Positions 1-7,660 are shown, counted from the stretch's first letter. The stretch is DNA of 42,413 bases from an uncultured Clostridia bacterium (GCA_947652665.1 CANTDZ010000010.1:1-42413); one strand, 5' to 3'. The notes: a model not told the origin generated them from the sequence alone. Program-made: numbers and translations.

Positions 1-1
1 C

Positions 2-364
2 CACGACCACGAGTTCAAGCCCAACGAGGACGGCATCATCGCCGAGGAAGAGTTCCTCAAGCGCACCAAGATCAACCTGGAGGTCGATACATACTGGGTA
101 TTTGCCGCCGAGAAAGACCCCGTTGCGTTCCTGAAGGAGCACAAGGACCGTATCAGCGTTATCCATCTGAAGGACGGCGTGGGCGGCCATGAGGGCAAGT
201 CCCTGGGCCTGGGCAAGGCCCCCGTGCTGGCCGTGCGCGATACCGCTATCGAGCTGGGCATCGAGATGGTAGTGGAGAGCGAAGGCTTAGAGCCCACGGG
301 CTTGGAAGAGGTCAAACGGTGCATCGACTTCCTGAAGGAAGTGGACGCCAAGGACGGGAAGTAA
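2..364 (+). CDS. Sugar phosphate isomerase/epimerase (TIM barrel), 3' end only
   Basis: This is the C-terminal part of a TIM-barrel protein of the xylose-isomerase-like AP endonuclease 2 superfamily. The gene begins before the window. The visible 120 codons start with HDHEF, the metal-site strand typical of these isomerases. They continue with LEVDTYWVFAA (a metal-binding Asp in the next strand), then VIHLKDG, and end with MVVESEGLE, a conserved Glu strand. The family isomerises or epimerises free or phosphorylated sugars and inositol-like compounds; the substrate cannot be read here. The stop lies 14 bases before the GH32 start, so the two are probably co-transcribed in a sugar-use operon. 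Family call firm, substrate unknown. Confidence 0.82.
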   Translation, partial: HDHEFKPNEDGIIAEEEFLKRTKINLEVDTYWVFAAEKDPVAFLKEHKDRISVIHLKDGVGGHEGKSLGLGKAPVLAVRDTAIELGIEMVVESEGLEPTGLEEVKRCIDFLKEVDAKDGK

Positions 365-378
365 GAAGGAGTGTTTTT

Positions 379-1464
379 ATGTCTGCGAGGCTTGCGTATC
401 ATATTGAGGCGGAGAAAGGGTGGATCAACGACCCCAACGGCCTTTGCTGGTTTAGCGGGGAGTACCACGCCTTTTTCCAGCACAATCCCTTTGCCGCCAA
501 GTGGGACACCATGCACTGGGGCCATGCGGTCAGCAAGGACTTGGTGCACTGGGAGGAGCTGCCCATCGCCCTGTACCCAACCGAGCCCTATGAGAACAGC
601 GATGGCTGTTTCTCCGGGTCGGCGCTGGTAAAGGACGGGGTGCTGTATCTGATGTACACTGCCGTTTCGAAGGAGCTGGGCCAGACCCAGTGCATTGCCA
701 CCAGCCGCGACGGGCGCACCTTTGAGAAGTATGAGGGCAACCCGGTTATTGCCCAGAGCCCGGTGGACCCTGTGAGCAAGGATTTCCGCGACCCGAAAAT
801 CTTCCCCTATAAGGATGACGGGTACCGGATGGTCTGCGGCGCGGGGATTGGCGGGGAGGCCAGCGTCCTGCTGTACCGGTCGGACGATCTGCTGCACTGG
901 GAGTATATGGGGCCCATCTTCCAAAGCCGGGACTTCGGCCCTGTGCCCGAGTGCCCCGACCTGTTCGAACTGGACGGCAAGTGGGTGCTGGTGTTCTCCC
1001 GGATGGATGAAAGCCGGGCCTCGCAGTTTATAGTGGGTCGCTTTGACGGGGCGAGCTTTACCCCGGAAAGCTACCAGATCGTGGAAAAGGGCAAGGACTT
1101 CTACGCCCCCCAGACCTTCTTGGACCCCAAGGGCCGCCGCATCCTGATTGGCTGGCTGCACGGCTGGGAGCGCGAGACGCCTCCCGATGCCGTCCGGGCC
1201 GGGGCGCTGACCATCCCCCGGGAAGTAACGCTGGTGGATGGCAAGGTGCACAACTATCCTGTGGAGGAGGCACAAGCGCTCCTGCGGGATGGGGTTGAAT
1301 ACCTGCGCCACGAGGACGGGCTGTTTGTCCTGCAGGATGAGGACAAGATTTTGGCGTCTTGGCCGGAGGATCAAGTGAAAGACGTGAAGTATCTGCTGGA
1401 TAGAAATGTCCTGGAGATATTCGTAAACCACGGGGAAAGCTCTTACAGCTTCCTGACAGAATAA
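379..1464 (+). CDS. Glycoside hydrolase family 32 beta-fructosidase (sucrose/fructan hydrolase), compact form
   Basis: The enzyme should cleave terminal beta-fructosyl bonds of sucrose, sucrose-6-phosphate or short fructans. All three catalytic signatures are present: WINDPNG at residues 15-21 (nucleophile Asp18), FRDPK (transition-state stabiliser Asp) and ECPDLF (acid/base Glu). No signal peptide is visible, so it is likely cytoplasmic. The start at 379 follows an AAGAAGGAG ribosome site; an upstream in-frame ATG at 319 lies inside the preceding gene and is rejected. At 361 residues it is much shorter than the usual 450-500. The five-bladed propeller seems complete and the closing strand VLEIFVNHG of the beta-sandwich is retained, so the shortening is inside the C-terminal domain rather than at the end. 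Exact substrate unknown. Confidence 0.9.
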   Translation: MSARLAYHIEAEKGWINDPNGLCWFSGEYHAFFQHNPFAAKWDTMHWGHAVSKDLVHWEELPIALYPTEPYENSDGCFSGSALVKDGVLYLMYTAVSKELGQTQCIATSRDGRTFEKYEGNPVIAQSPVDPVSKDFRDPKIFPYKDDGYRMVCGAGIGGEASVLLYRSDDLLHWEYMGPIFQSRDFGPVPECPDLFELDGKWVLVFSRMDESRASQFIVGRFDGASFTPESYQIVEKGKDFYAPQTFLDPKGRRILIGWLHGWERETPPDAVRAGALTIPREVTLVDGKVHNYPVEEAQALLRDGVEYLRHEDGLFVLQDEDKILASWPEDQVKDVKYLLDRNVLEIFVNHGESSYSFLTE

Positions 1465-1466
1465 AA

Positions 1467-1507
1467 AAGAACCAGCCTTCCGGGTTTCCGGTCGGCTGGT
1501 TTTTTTG
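1467..1507. terminator. Bidirectional intrinsic terminator between GH32 gene and pnp
   Basis: ACCAGCC (1471-1477) pairs with GGCTGGT (1494-1500). The stem is flanked by an A-run on the left and a seven-T run on the right, so it can end transcripts of both convergent genes. Confidence 0.88.
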
Positions 1508-1513
1508 TTGTGC

Positions 1514-3703
1514 TTAACGGTCAAAATTGCGGCGGGGACGGCGGTCACGGTCGGGGCGCTCCCGGCGGGGAGGCCGGGAGTCGGAGACTTCGTTCTCGGG
1601 GACAGCGCCGTCCAGGTCGATGAGGGCGTCGCGGCGGGAGAGGTTCAGGCGGCCTTTGTCGTCGATTTCAAGGACTTTTACCTTTACCACGTCGCCTACG
1701 TTCACCACGTCGGTGACCTTCTCGGTGCGCTTGATGTCAAGCCGCGAGATGTGCACCAGGCCCTCCTTGCCGGGGGCAATCTCTACGAAAGCGCCGAAGT
1801 CCATGAGGCGGGTGACGCGGCCGTTGTAGTAAGAGCCGGGCTCCGGGTCGTTGACGATGGTGTCCACGATGTCCAGGGCGCGCTGGCACTTCTCCAGGTC
1901 GATGCCGGAAATGAAGATGTGGCCGTCTTCTTCCACGTCCATGGTGATCTCGCACTCGGCACAGATCTTCTGGATGACCTTGCCACCGGTGCCGATGACC
2001 TCGCGGATCTTGTCCACGGGGATCTGGGTGGAGAGCATTTTGGGAGCGTACTTGGAAAGCTCGGGGCGCACCTCGGGGATGGCCTTGAGCATGATCTCGT
2101 CAATGATATAATTGCGGGCCTTGTGGGTCTTTTCCAGGGCTTCCTTGACCATCTCGGGGAGGAGGCCGGAAATCTTCAGGTCCATCTGAATGGCGGTGAT
2201 GCCTTTCTTGGTGCCGCCTACCTTGAAGTCCATGTCGCCGAAGAAGTCCTCAATGCCCTGGATGTCCACCATGGTCATCCAGCGGTCGCCCTCGGTGATG
2301 AGGCCGCAGGAGATGCCAGCCACGGGGGCCTTGATGGGCACACCGGCGTCCATGAGGGCCAGGGTAGAGCCGCAGATGGAAGCCTGGGAGGTGGAGCCGT
2401 TAGAGCTCAAAACCTCGCTGACCAGGCGGATGGTATAGGGGAACTCCTCCAGAGAGGGGATGACGGGCACCAGGGCGCGCTCGGCCAAGGCGCCGTGGCC
2501 TACTTCGCGGCGGCCGGGGCCGCGGCTGGGACGGGTCTCGCCTACGGAGTAGGAGGGGAAGTTGTAGTGGTGGATATAGCGCTTGGACTCTTCCTCGTCG
2601 ATGCCGTCCAAAAGCTGGTTGTCGCGGATGGAGCCCAGGGTGGCTACGGTGAGCACCTGGGTCTGGCCACGGGTGAACATACCGGAACCGTGGGTGCGGG
2701 GCAGCAGGGCCACTTCGGCGGCCAGGGGGCGCATATCGTCCATGCCGCGGCCGTCTACGCGCTTCTGCTCGTCCAGGAGCCAGCGGCGCACCACGATCTT
2801 CTGGGTCAGGTACAGGCACTCGTCAATCTTGGCCTCCTGGTCGGGGTACTCGGGGTCGAAGCGCTCGTGAACCTTCTCATAGACGGGCTTGAGGCGCTCG
2901 TCGCGGACGGTCTTGTCGTCGGTGTCCAGGGCGGCGCGGACGTCCTCCTGGGCAAAGGCGCGGATGGCGTCCAGCATTTCGGGCTCGGGCTTGTTGCTGG
3001 GGTAGGTGAACTTGGGCTTGCCGATCTCGGCGACAATGCCCTTGATGAAGGCGATGATTTTCTGGTTTTCCGCGTGGCCGGCCATGATGCCGTTGTACAT
3101 ATCCTCGTCGGAAACCTCGTTGGCTCCGGCTTCGATCATAGCGATGCGCTCATCGGTAGAGGCCACGGTGACGGCCATCTGGCTGACCTTGCGCTGCTCG
3201 GCGGTGGGGTTCATGATGAACTCGCCGTCGATAAGGCCCACGGACACGCCGGAGATGGGGCCGTTCCAGGGAATGTCGGAAATGGAAAGGGCAATGGAGG
3301 TGCCCACCATGGCGGCAATCTCCGGGGAGTTGTCCTGCTCAACGGACATGACGGTGCAGACGATTGCCACGTCGTTGCGCATATCCTTGGGGAACAGGGG
3401 GCGGATGGGGCGGTCAATCATGCGGCAGACCAGGATGGCCTTGTCCGAGGGACGGCCCTCACGCTTGAGGAACGAGCCGGGGATCTTGCCGACGGAGTAG
3501 AGCTTCTCCTCAAAGTCCACGGACAGGGGGAAGAAGTCGATGCCGTCGCGGGGCTTGGCCGAGGCGGTGGCGGCTACGTGCACTACCGTGTCGCCATAAC
3601 GCACCAGGCACTCGCCGTTGGCCAGCTGGCCCATTTTGCCAGTCTCGACCACCAGGGGGCGGCCGGCAAAGGTGGTTTCATACACTTTGAAATTCTCAAA
3701 CAT
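1514..3703 (-). CDS. pnp: Polyribonucleotide nucleotidyltransferase (PNPase)
   Basis: PNPase degrades RNA 3'-to-5' by phosphorolysis and takes part in mRNA decay in the cytoplasm. The 729-residue product has the full family layout. Two RNase PH-like domains come first; the N-terminal core has GKMGQLANG and FLKREGRPSDKA. A KH domain follows at about residues 555-615 (IREVIGTGGKVIQ), then an S1 domain at about 625-695 (GRVTRLMDFGAFVEI). The tail is rich in Arg and Asp and is slightly longer than in most homologues. Translation starts 8 bases after an AAAGGA site. It lies downstream of rpsO, the same order as in many bacteria. No convincing own promoter is seen in the gap, so it is probably expressed by read-through past the rpsO hairpin. 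Confidence 0.98.
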   Translation of the reverse strand: MFENFKVYETTFAGRPLVVETGKMGQLANGECLVRYGDTVVHVAATASAKPRDGIDFFPLSVDFEEKLYSVGKIPGSFLKREGRPSDKAILVCRMIDRPIRPLFPKDMRNDVAIVCTVMSVEQDNSPEIAAMVGTSIALSISDIPWNGPISGVSVGLIDGEFIMNPTAEQRKVSQMAVTVASTDERIAMIEAGANEVSDEDMYNGIMAGHAENQKIIAFIKGIVAEIGKPKFTYPSNKPEPEMLDAIRAFAQEDVRAALDTDDKTVRDERLKPVYEKVHERFDPEYPDQEAKIDECLYLTQKIVVRRWLLDEQKRVDGRGMDDMRPLAAEVALLPRTHGSGMFTRGQTQVLTVATLGSIRDNQLLDGIDEEESKRYIHHYNFPSYSVGETRPSRGPGRREVGHGALAERALVPVIPSLEEFPYTIRLVSEVLSSNGSTSQASICGSTLALMDAGVPIKAPVAGISCGLITEGDRWMTMVDIQGIEDFFGDMDFKVGGTKKGITAIQMDLKISGLLPEMVKEALEKTHKARNYIIDEIMLKAIPEVRPELSKYAPKMLSTQIPVDKIREVIGTGGKVIQKICAECEITMDVEEDGHIFISGIDLEKCQRALDIVDTIVNDPEPGSYYNGRVTRLMDFGAFVEIAPGKEGLVHISRLDIKRTEKVTDVVNVGDVVKVKVLEIDDKGRLNLSRRDALIDLDGAVPENEVSDSRPPRRERPDRDRRPRRNFDR

Positions 3704-3753
3704 TTTTTAGTTCCTTTCTCCCGTTTATTCGGGATTTGTGGGAAAGGCGCAAT

Positions 3754-3807
3754 CCTGTTTGACAAGCGAACCAGCCAAAACTTTAGCTGCTTGGCTTGTA
3801 AAACAGG
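3754..3807 (-). promoter_or_regulatory. Long imperfect stem-loop in the pnp leader
   Basis: Read on the minus strand, CCTGTTT pairs with AAACAGG at the ends. After a two-by-two internal loop, CAAGC pairs with GCTTG, and CAGC pairs with GCTG nearer the tip. It stands about 50 bases before the pnp start. In Escherichia coli a leader stem cut by RNase III mediates pnp autoregulation; a similar role here is inference from position and shape. Confidence 0.5.
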
Positions 3808-3818
3808 TATTCCGCCTT

Positions 3819-3873
3819 AAAAAAGAGTAAAAGGCTGGGCTTGCCGGCTAAAAGCCCGCAGGCCACAGCCTTT
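3819..3873 (-). terminator. Intrinsic terminator or attenuator after rpsO
   Basis: On the minus strand AAAGGCTG and CAGCCTTT enclose a GC-rich loop with a further small stem, followed by TTACTCTTTTTT. It is 22 bases past the rpsO stop. Because pnp has no clear promoter, this probably works as a partial terminator. Confidence 0.7.
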
Positions 3874-3894
3874 GGCTCTTTGTTCTTGCTTGTC

Positions 3895-4158
3895 TTACTT
3901 GCGGATACCCAGCTCGGCAATGATAGCGCGGTAACGCTCGATGTCGATCTTAATCAGGTAGTTGAGAAGGCTACGGCGCTGGCCGACCATCTTCAGCAGG
4001 CCGCGGCGGGAGTGGTGGTCCTTCTTGTTGGAGCGCAGATGCTCGGTCAAGTCGTTGATGCGCTTGGTGAGGACAGCCACCTGCACCTCGGGGGAGCCGG
4101 TGTCGCCTTCGTGGCGGGCGTACTTCTGGATGATTTCGGTCTTTTCTGCTTTGGTCAT
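3895..4158 (-). CDS. rpsO: 30S ribosomal protein S15
   Basis: S15 is a primary 16S rRNA-binding protein of the small-subunit platform. The 87-residue product is family-sized and carries the signature stretches [29 protein letters not shown] and LNYLIKID. The start at 4158 is chosen because a GGAAAGGTGATT ribosome site precedes it and the N-terminus MTKAEK fits the family. An in-frame ATG 42 bases upstream (at 4200) would add an unrelated N-terminal extension. A strong promoter lies about 100 bases upstream, and a hairpin then pnp lie downstream. Confidence 0.98.
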   Translation of the reverse strand: MTKAEKTEIIQKYARHEGDTGSPEVQVAVLTKRINDLTEHLRSNKKDHHSRRGLLKMVGQRRSLLNYLIKIDIERYRAIIAELGIRK

Positions 4159-4196
4159 GTGAATCACCTTTCCTGCGGCTTTGTGCCGCGTGTTAT

Positions 4197-4352
4197 TCAC
4201 CCGTACCGCAGAGGGGGTCGGTGGTTCCCGTGTCCGCGGCAGGGCATCTTATTTATTTTAGCACAGTGGGACGGGTTTGTAAAGTGGGAAATGCAGGCCG
4301 CTAAAACCAAAAGGCTTACAAGCATCAAAAAGAAAGCAATCGTTCTTTTCAT
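4197..4352 (-). pseudogene. Truncated tandem copy of the lipoprotein gene (signal peptide only)
   Basis: This 51-codon frame begins MKRTIAFFLMLV and reaches a lipobox LAAC, then runs into sequence unlike any lipoprotein body (His-, Pro- and Arg-rich) and stops. It resembles the start of the intact upstream lipoprotein (MKRYIVFLFG...LAAC). The bases before its ATG (4353-4384) resemble the last 32 bases of ribF, matching at 25 of 32 positions, including AAAGGAGT and CCGCCG. This indicates an old tandem duplication of the ribF tail plus lipoprotein gene, followed by loss of the second body. The rpsO promoter lies inside the frame. A short secreted peptide could still be made, so a functional small gene is not excluded. 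Confidence 0.6.
4255..4283 (-). promoter_or_regulatory. Promoter of rpsO(-pnp)
   Basis: On the minus strand TTTACA (4278-4283) is followed after exactly 17 bases by TAAAAT (4255-4260). It lies inside the truncated lipoprotein copy and points at rpsO. Confidence 0.8.
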
Positions 4353-4384
4353 ACCGGCGGTACTCCTTTCGTGGTCTCTTGTGC

Positions 4385-4729
4385 TTATTTGGAATTTCTC
4401 TTGTTTATAAAATCCTCCACGCTTTCTTCCCGTATATCGATATATTCGCCGCTCTTTTTAGAAACAAGCCGTATATATAAGGGAATATCCTCTTCCCCGG
4501 CCACGCCGACGGCCAGTTCATAGTCGTCCACATCAAACACATAAATTCTTATTCCAGAGCCTTCGTCCTCATGGGGATAATCCTGGAAGTCGGCCCAGGC
4601 CAAATCCTTGCCTTTTTGGGAGAGTTCGATTATTTTTTCAAGAGTCAGCCGGTTTTCCTCCATGTCCTTACAGGCGGCTAGTTGAAATATGCAGAACAGC
4701 CCGAAAAGAAATACAATATATCTCTTCAT
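4385..4729 (-). CDS. Small putative lipoprotein, unknown function
   Basis: The 114-residue product has a lipoprotein signal peptide: MKR, a hydrophobic core, then LAAC with the acceptor Cys at residue 20. The mature part of about 95 residues is acidic, with alternating strand-like segments (IRIYVFDVDDYELAVGV, PLYIRLVSK). It should be anchored to the outer face of the membrane. I do not recognise the family. Its ATG overlaps the ribF stop (ATGA), so it is translationally coupled to ribF, and it is the last intact gene of the accD-accA-ribF unit. A decayed second copy of its 5' end follows. The name rests only on the lipobox. Confidence 0.72.
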   Translation of the reverse strand: MKRYIVFLFGLFCIFQLAACKDMEENRLTLEKIIELSQKGKDLAWADFQDYPHEDEGSGIRIYVFDVDDYELAVGVAGEEDIPLYIRLVSKKSGEYIDIREESVEDFINKRNSK

Positions 4730-5622
4730 CGCGGCGGCACTCCTTTGGTAATCTCCTGTGCCTGTTTGGCGTTGCGCTTGATTTCTTCTTTAAGGGCGTC
4801 CAGGGAGGGGAACTTCGTTTCCGGCCGGATAAACTCCAGCAGGGACAGGCGCACCGGGTAGCCGTAGAGGTCGCCGGAGAATTCGGGCATCCAGGTCTCG
4901 CATAGAACGTAGTCCGAGCCTACGGTGGGCTTGACGCCAATGTTGGCCACGCCGTAATAGAACTCTCCCTTGGCGTAGCACCAGGCGGCGTACACGCCGA
5001 ATTTCGGCAGGATGAAGCCCTGAGGGATGGCCTGGTTGATGGTGGGCGTGCCTAAAGAATGCCCAATATGGTTGCCGTGTATGACCGGCAGGGAGAACCC
5101 AAAGGGACGGCCCAGCAGGCGGTTGGCGGTGGGGATGTCGCCGTCTTCGATAGCAGCGCGGATGCGGGTGGAGCTGATTTTTTCGCCGCCGTCCAGCACG
5201 GGGGGCAGGACGCAAAGCTCTACCCCGGCTTTGGCGCACAAGGAGGCAAGCAGGGTCGTGTCGCCAGCGGCCCCGCGGCCAAAACGGAAATCCTCGCCGC
5301 AGCAGATGCGGGAGGCCCGGCATTTTTCAAATAAGACTTCTTCCACAAAGCGCTGGGCGTCCATGTCCCGCAGGTCGCCGAAATCGATGCGGAAGACCTG
5401 CTCGATGCCGGCCTTCTCCAGGAGAAGCAGCTTGTCCTCGGGAGTGAGCACGGCCGGAGCGCCCTTGGGCCCGGAGCTAAAGGTGAACACGCCGGGGCAC
5501 TCCCCTTGGGCGGCGGCGTGCAAAACGGCCATATGGCCCCGATGGAGGCCGTCAAAAGCGCCCAGGGCCAGGGAGCAGGGGGTGGGGCTGTGAATGTCGT
5601 CGAGGGTAGTGGTCAGATGCAT
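4726..5622 (-). CDS. ribF: Bifunctional riboflavin kinase / FAD synthetase
   Basis: RibF phosphorylates riboflavin to FMN and then adenylylates FMN to FAD. The N-terminal nucleotidyltransferase half shows GAFDGLHRGH at residues 21-30, the HxGH-type motif, and later ISSTRIR. The C-terminal flavokinase half (from about residue 170) shows HGNHIGHSLGTPT, the family's TxN region, and YGVANIGVKPTVG. At 298 residues it is of normal length. The start has an AAAGGA site 8 bases upstream. It sits 16 bases after accA and overlaps the downstream lipoprotein gene by 4 bases. The usual truB neighbour is not in this window. Confidence 0.96.
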   Translation of the reverse strand: MHLTTTLDDIHSPTPCSLALGAFDGLHRGHMAVLHAAAQGECPGVFTFSSGPKGAPAVLTPEDKLLLLEKAGIEQVFRIDFGDLRDMDAQRFVEEVLFEKCRASRICCGEDFRFGRGAAGDTTLLASLCAKAGVELCVLPPVLDGGEKISSTRIRAAIEDGDIPTANRLLGRPFGFSLPVIHGNHIGHSLGTPTINQAIPQGFILPKFGVYAAWCYAKGEFYYGVANIGVKPTVGSDYVLCETWMPEFSGDLYGYPVRLSLLEFIRPETKFPSLDALKEEIKRNAKQAQEITKGVPPR

Positions 5623-5638
5623 GGGCGTGTTCCTTTCG

Positions 5639-6394
5639 TCAGAACGCCCGGAAGCGCTGATAGCGTTTGGCCAGCAGCTCGTCCTGGGGGAGGGCCAGCA
5701 GCTGGGGCAGCAGCTCCGAAAGGCTTTCTTTGATTTGGCCGCAGCAGGCCTCGTCCTCGGGGATAACCTTTTCCACTACGCCCAGCTCCTCCATGTCCTG
5801 AGCGGTCAGGCGCAGGCAGTCGGCGGCGTCTTTGACGCGCTTGGGGTCCTTCCAAAGGATGCTGGCGCAGCCTTCGGGGGAGATGACGGAGTAGACGGCG
5901 TTTTCCAAAATCCACACCTGATCGGCCACCGCTAGGGCCAGCGCGCCGCCGCTGCCGCCCTCGCCAATGAGGATGGACACGATGGGCGTTTTCAGCCCGA
6001 TCATTTCCATGAGGTTTTCGGCGATGGCCTGACCTTGGCCGCGCTCCTCAGCGCCCAGGCCGCAGTAGGCCCCGGAGGTGTCTACAAAGCAAACCACGGG
6101 CCGATGGAACTTTTCTGCCTGCTTCATCAGGCGCAGGGCTTTGCGGTAGCCTTCGGGGTTGGGGGCGCCAAAATTGCGGCGCACCTTGTCTTTCATGTCG
6201 CTGCCCTTTTCCATGGCGATTACGGTGACGGGCATTCCGTCCAAGGTGGCCAGGCCCCCTACGATGGCGGGGTCGTCGGCAAAGCGGCGGTCGCCGTGGA
6301 GCTCCAGGAAGCTGGAAAAGATGTTGTTAATATAGGAAAGGCCCGTGGGGCGGTCTTTTGCCCTGGCCAGCAGGACTTTGTCATAGGCGCTCAT
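5639..6394 (-). CDS. accA: Acetyl-CoA carboxylase carboxyltransferase subunit alpha
   Basis: AccA and AccD form the carboxyltransferase that moves CO2 from biotin carboxyl carrier protein to acetyl-CoA, giving malonyl-CoA for fatty acid synthesis. The 251-residue product shows [52 protein letters not shown] and [15 protein letters not shown], all typical of AccA. It starts at 6394, where ATGA overlaps the accD stop. A longer frame reaching 6802 would run antisense-like through accD in another frame and is rejected. It is shorter at the N-terminus than the E. coli protein (about 319 residues), as often in Clostridia. accB and accC are not nearby. Confidence 0.96.
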   Translation of the reverse strand: MSAYDKVLLARAKDRPTGLSYINNIFSSFLELHGDRRFADDPAIVGGLATLDGMPVTVIAMEKGSDMKDKVRRNFGAPNPEGYRKALRLMKQAEKFHRPVVCFVDTSGAYCGLGAEERGQGQAIAENLMEMIGLKTPIVSILIGEGGSGGALALAVADQVWILENAVYSVISPEGCASILWKDPKRVKDAADCLRLTAQDMEELGVVEKVIPEDEACCGQIKESLSELLPQLLALPQDELLAKRYQRFRAF

Positions 6395-7254
6395 TGTGCC
6401 GCCTCCTCTCTGGGGGATTGCCCGTGCAGGCGCAGCAAATAGGCGATGGCCTGTTTTTGCTCGCTGCGGGGGACGATCAAATCTACAAAGCCGTGCTCCA
6501 AAAGGAACTCGGCGGTCTGGAACCCTTGGGGCAACTTCTTGCGGATGGTCTGCTCGATGACCCGGGCCCCGGCAAAGCCGATGGTAGCGCCGGGCTCGGC
6601 CATGATGACGTCGCCGTCCATGGCAAAGCTGGCGGTTATGCCGCCCAGGGTGGGGTCGGTGAGGACGGTCAGATAGAAGTTGCCTGCATCGCTGTGCTTT
6701 TTCAGGGCGGCGCTGGTTTTGGCCATCTGCATCAGGGACAGGATGCCCTCCTGCATACGCGCCCCGCCGGACACGGTGAAGCCCACCACGGGCAGGCTGC
6801 ACTGGGTGGCGTGCTCAAACAGGCGGGTGATTTTCTCGCCTACAATGGTGCCCATGCTGCCCATCATGAAATTGGGGTCCATGCAAAAGACCGCGCAGTC
6901 CAGCCCCTCAATCCGGGCGGTGCCGCACAGCACGCCCTCCTTCTCTCGGGAGGCCAGCTTGGCGTTTCGAAGCTTCTGGTCATAGCCGGGGAAGTCCAAG
7001 AGGTCGCGGCTCATCAGCTCACCGTCCAATTCCTGGAAGCTCCCCTCGTCGCACACAAAAAAGATACGCTCCCGGGGCCCGATGCGGAAGTGGTACCCGC
7101 AGGCGCTGCACACGTTCAAATTTTCCTGCAGGTCCGTAATCGGCAGCTGTACCCCGCATTTGGGGCAGCTGTTGCGGATTCCCTGATCCTCCGCCTCCTT
7201 GCCGCCCTTTTCCAGCTCGTTTTGGGGCGAGCGGAATAATCCCATCAAATTCAT
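6391..7254 (-). CDS. accD: Acetyl-CoA carboxylase carboxyltransferase subunit beta
   Basis: AccD is the zinc-binding partner of AccA. The 287-residue product carries the N-terminal four-Cys zinc ribbon (CPKC ... CSAC at about residues 29-52). The crotonase-like core follows: [51 protein letters not shown] and [15 protein letters not shown]. The start at 7254 is preferred over the in-frame ATG at 7278, because AGGAAAGGA lies between them at proper distance from the second and nothing precedes the first. A consensus promoter is 37 bases upstream. It heads accD-accA-ribF-lipoprotein, with overlaps that imply coupling. Confidence 0.97.
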   Translation of the reverse strand: MNLMGLFRSPQNELEKGGKEAEDQGIRNSCPKCGVQLPITDLQENLNVCSACGYHFRIGPRERIFFVCDEGSFQELDGELMSRDLLDFPGYDQKLRNAKLASREKEGVLCGTARIEGLDCAVFCMDPNFMMGSMGTIVGEKITRLFEHATQCSLPVVGFTVSGGARMQEGILSLMQMAKTSAALKKHSDAGNFYLTVLTDPTLGGITASFAMDGDVIMAEPGATIGFAGARVIEQTIRKKLPQGFQTAEFLLEHGFVDLIVPRSEQKQAIAYLLRLHGQSPREEAAQ

Positions 7255-7290
7255 ACGCACTGTTCCTTTCCTGTTCATCCGTTTGCTAGT

Positions 7291-7319
7291 ATTATAACAA
7301 ATCCTGGGGATAAAGGCAA
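7291..7319 (-). promoter_or_regulatory. Promoter of the accD operon
   Basis: On the minus strand TTGCCT (7314-7319), a 17-base spacer and a perfect TATAAT (7291-7296). It is back-to-back with the toxin promoter about 16 bases away. Confidence 0.85.
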
Positions 7320-7334
7320 GTGCAGCGGTGACGG

Positions 7335-7363
7335 TTGCTTTTTGTGTTATTTTCTGGTATTAT
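7335..7363 (+). promoter_or_regulatory. Promoter of the type I toxin mRNA
   Basis: TTGCTT (7335-7340), 17 bases, TATTAT (7358-7363). The start of transcription would be near 7370, giving a leader of about 120 bases before the toxin start codon. Confidence 0.65.
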
Positions 7364-7464
7364 GAAGGTGCGCAACAGCGCAGGAGCCTGCCAAACGGTA
7401 GGTGGTTGGCCTTCAACAGAACGGCCTGAACCTTCTGATTACATAGAAACCCCATAGCTTGGGG
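7364..7464 (+). promoter_or_regulatory. Structured leader of the toxin mRNA
   Basis: GAAGGT (7364-7369) can pair with ACCTTC (7430-7435), enclosing several smaller GC stems. CCCC (7451-7454) and GGGG (7461-7464) form a second hairpin just before the ribosome site AAAGGAGGGG (7475-7484). Long folded leaders that limit translation are common in type I toxin mRNAs. That this one does so is inference. Confidence 0.5.
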
Positions 7465-7488
7465 AATCCATGGAAAGGAGGGGATACT

Positions 7489-7581
7489 TTGAGTGCCTAT
7501 GAAATCCTCTCACTGGCGTTGATGATGGATGGTATCATTGTCACGCTCTTGATTGCATGGATCACCAGCACAAAAAAGTAA
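7489..7581 (+). CDS. Holin-like type I toxin peptide (30 residues)
   Basis: A 30-codon frame starts at TTG 7489, seven bases after a perfect AGGAGG, and ends with TAA. The peptide begins MSAYEILSLALMM, has one hydrophobic membrane-spanning stretch (GIIVTLLIAWI) and ends TSTKK. The start M-S-x-Y-E-x-L-S-L, a single membrane segment and a short basic tail are the hallmarks of the putative holin-like toxin family (Pfam Hol_Tox), related in design to TxpA/BsrG-type toxins that damage the membrane. A convergent antisense RNA overlaps its 3' end, as expected for a type I system. The frame is too short for most gene callers. Activity is inferred from architecture. Confidence 0.85.
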   Translation: MSAYEILSLALMMDGIIVTLLIAWITSTKK

Positions 7582-7605
7582 CCGCCCCGGCATAGGAGCG
7601 GTTGC
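7571..7605 (-). terminator. Terminator of the antisense antitoxin RNA
   Basis: GCAACCGCTCC pairs with GGGGCGGTTAC (one G-T pair), followed on the minus strand by six T. It overlaps the toxin stop codon. It would also end transcripts reading through from pepC. Confidence 0.82.
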
Positions 7606-7631
7606 TTTTCACATAATAACAACTTAACCAG

Positions 7632-7660
7632 GCCAGCCGTCTATCGGCAGGCTCTTTTTT
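7632..7660 (+). terminator. Terminator of the toxin mRNA
   Basis: GCCAGCCG (7632-7639) pairs with CGGCAGGC (7645-7652) with a single A-A mismatch, followed by TCTTTTTTT. In the antisense RNA the same bases form the 5' hairpin. Confidence 0.8.

Noticed and set aside
1505-3820. Very long open frame on the plus strand opposite pnp
   Set aside because: It is a shadow of GC-rich pnp codons: low-complexity Gly/Val/His/Asp translation, no ribosome site, and pnp matches its family over the whole length.
5639-6802. Extended accA frame starting at 6802
   Set aside because: The extra N-terminal part is an out-of-frame reading of accD, Arg/Gly-rich and unlike AccA. The ATGA overlap at 6391-6394 gives the proper start.
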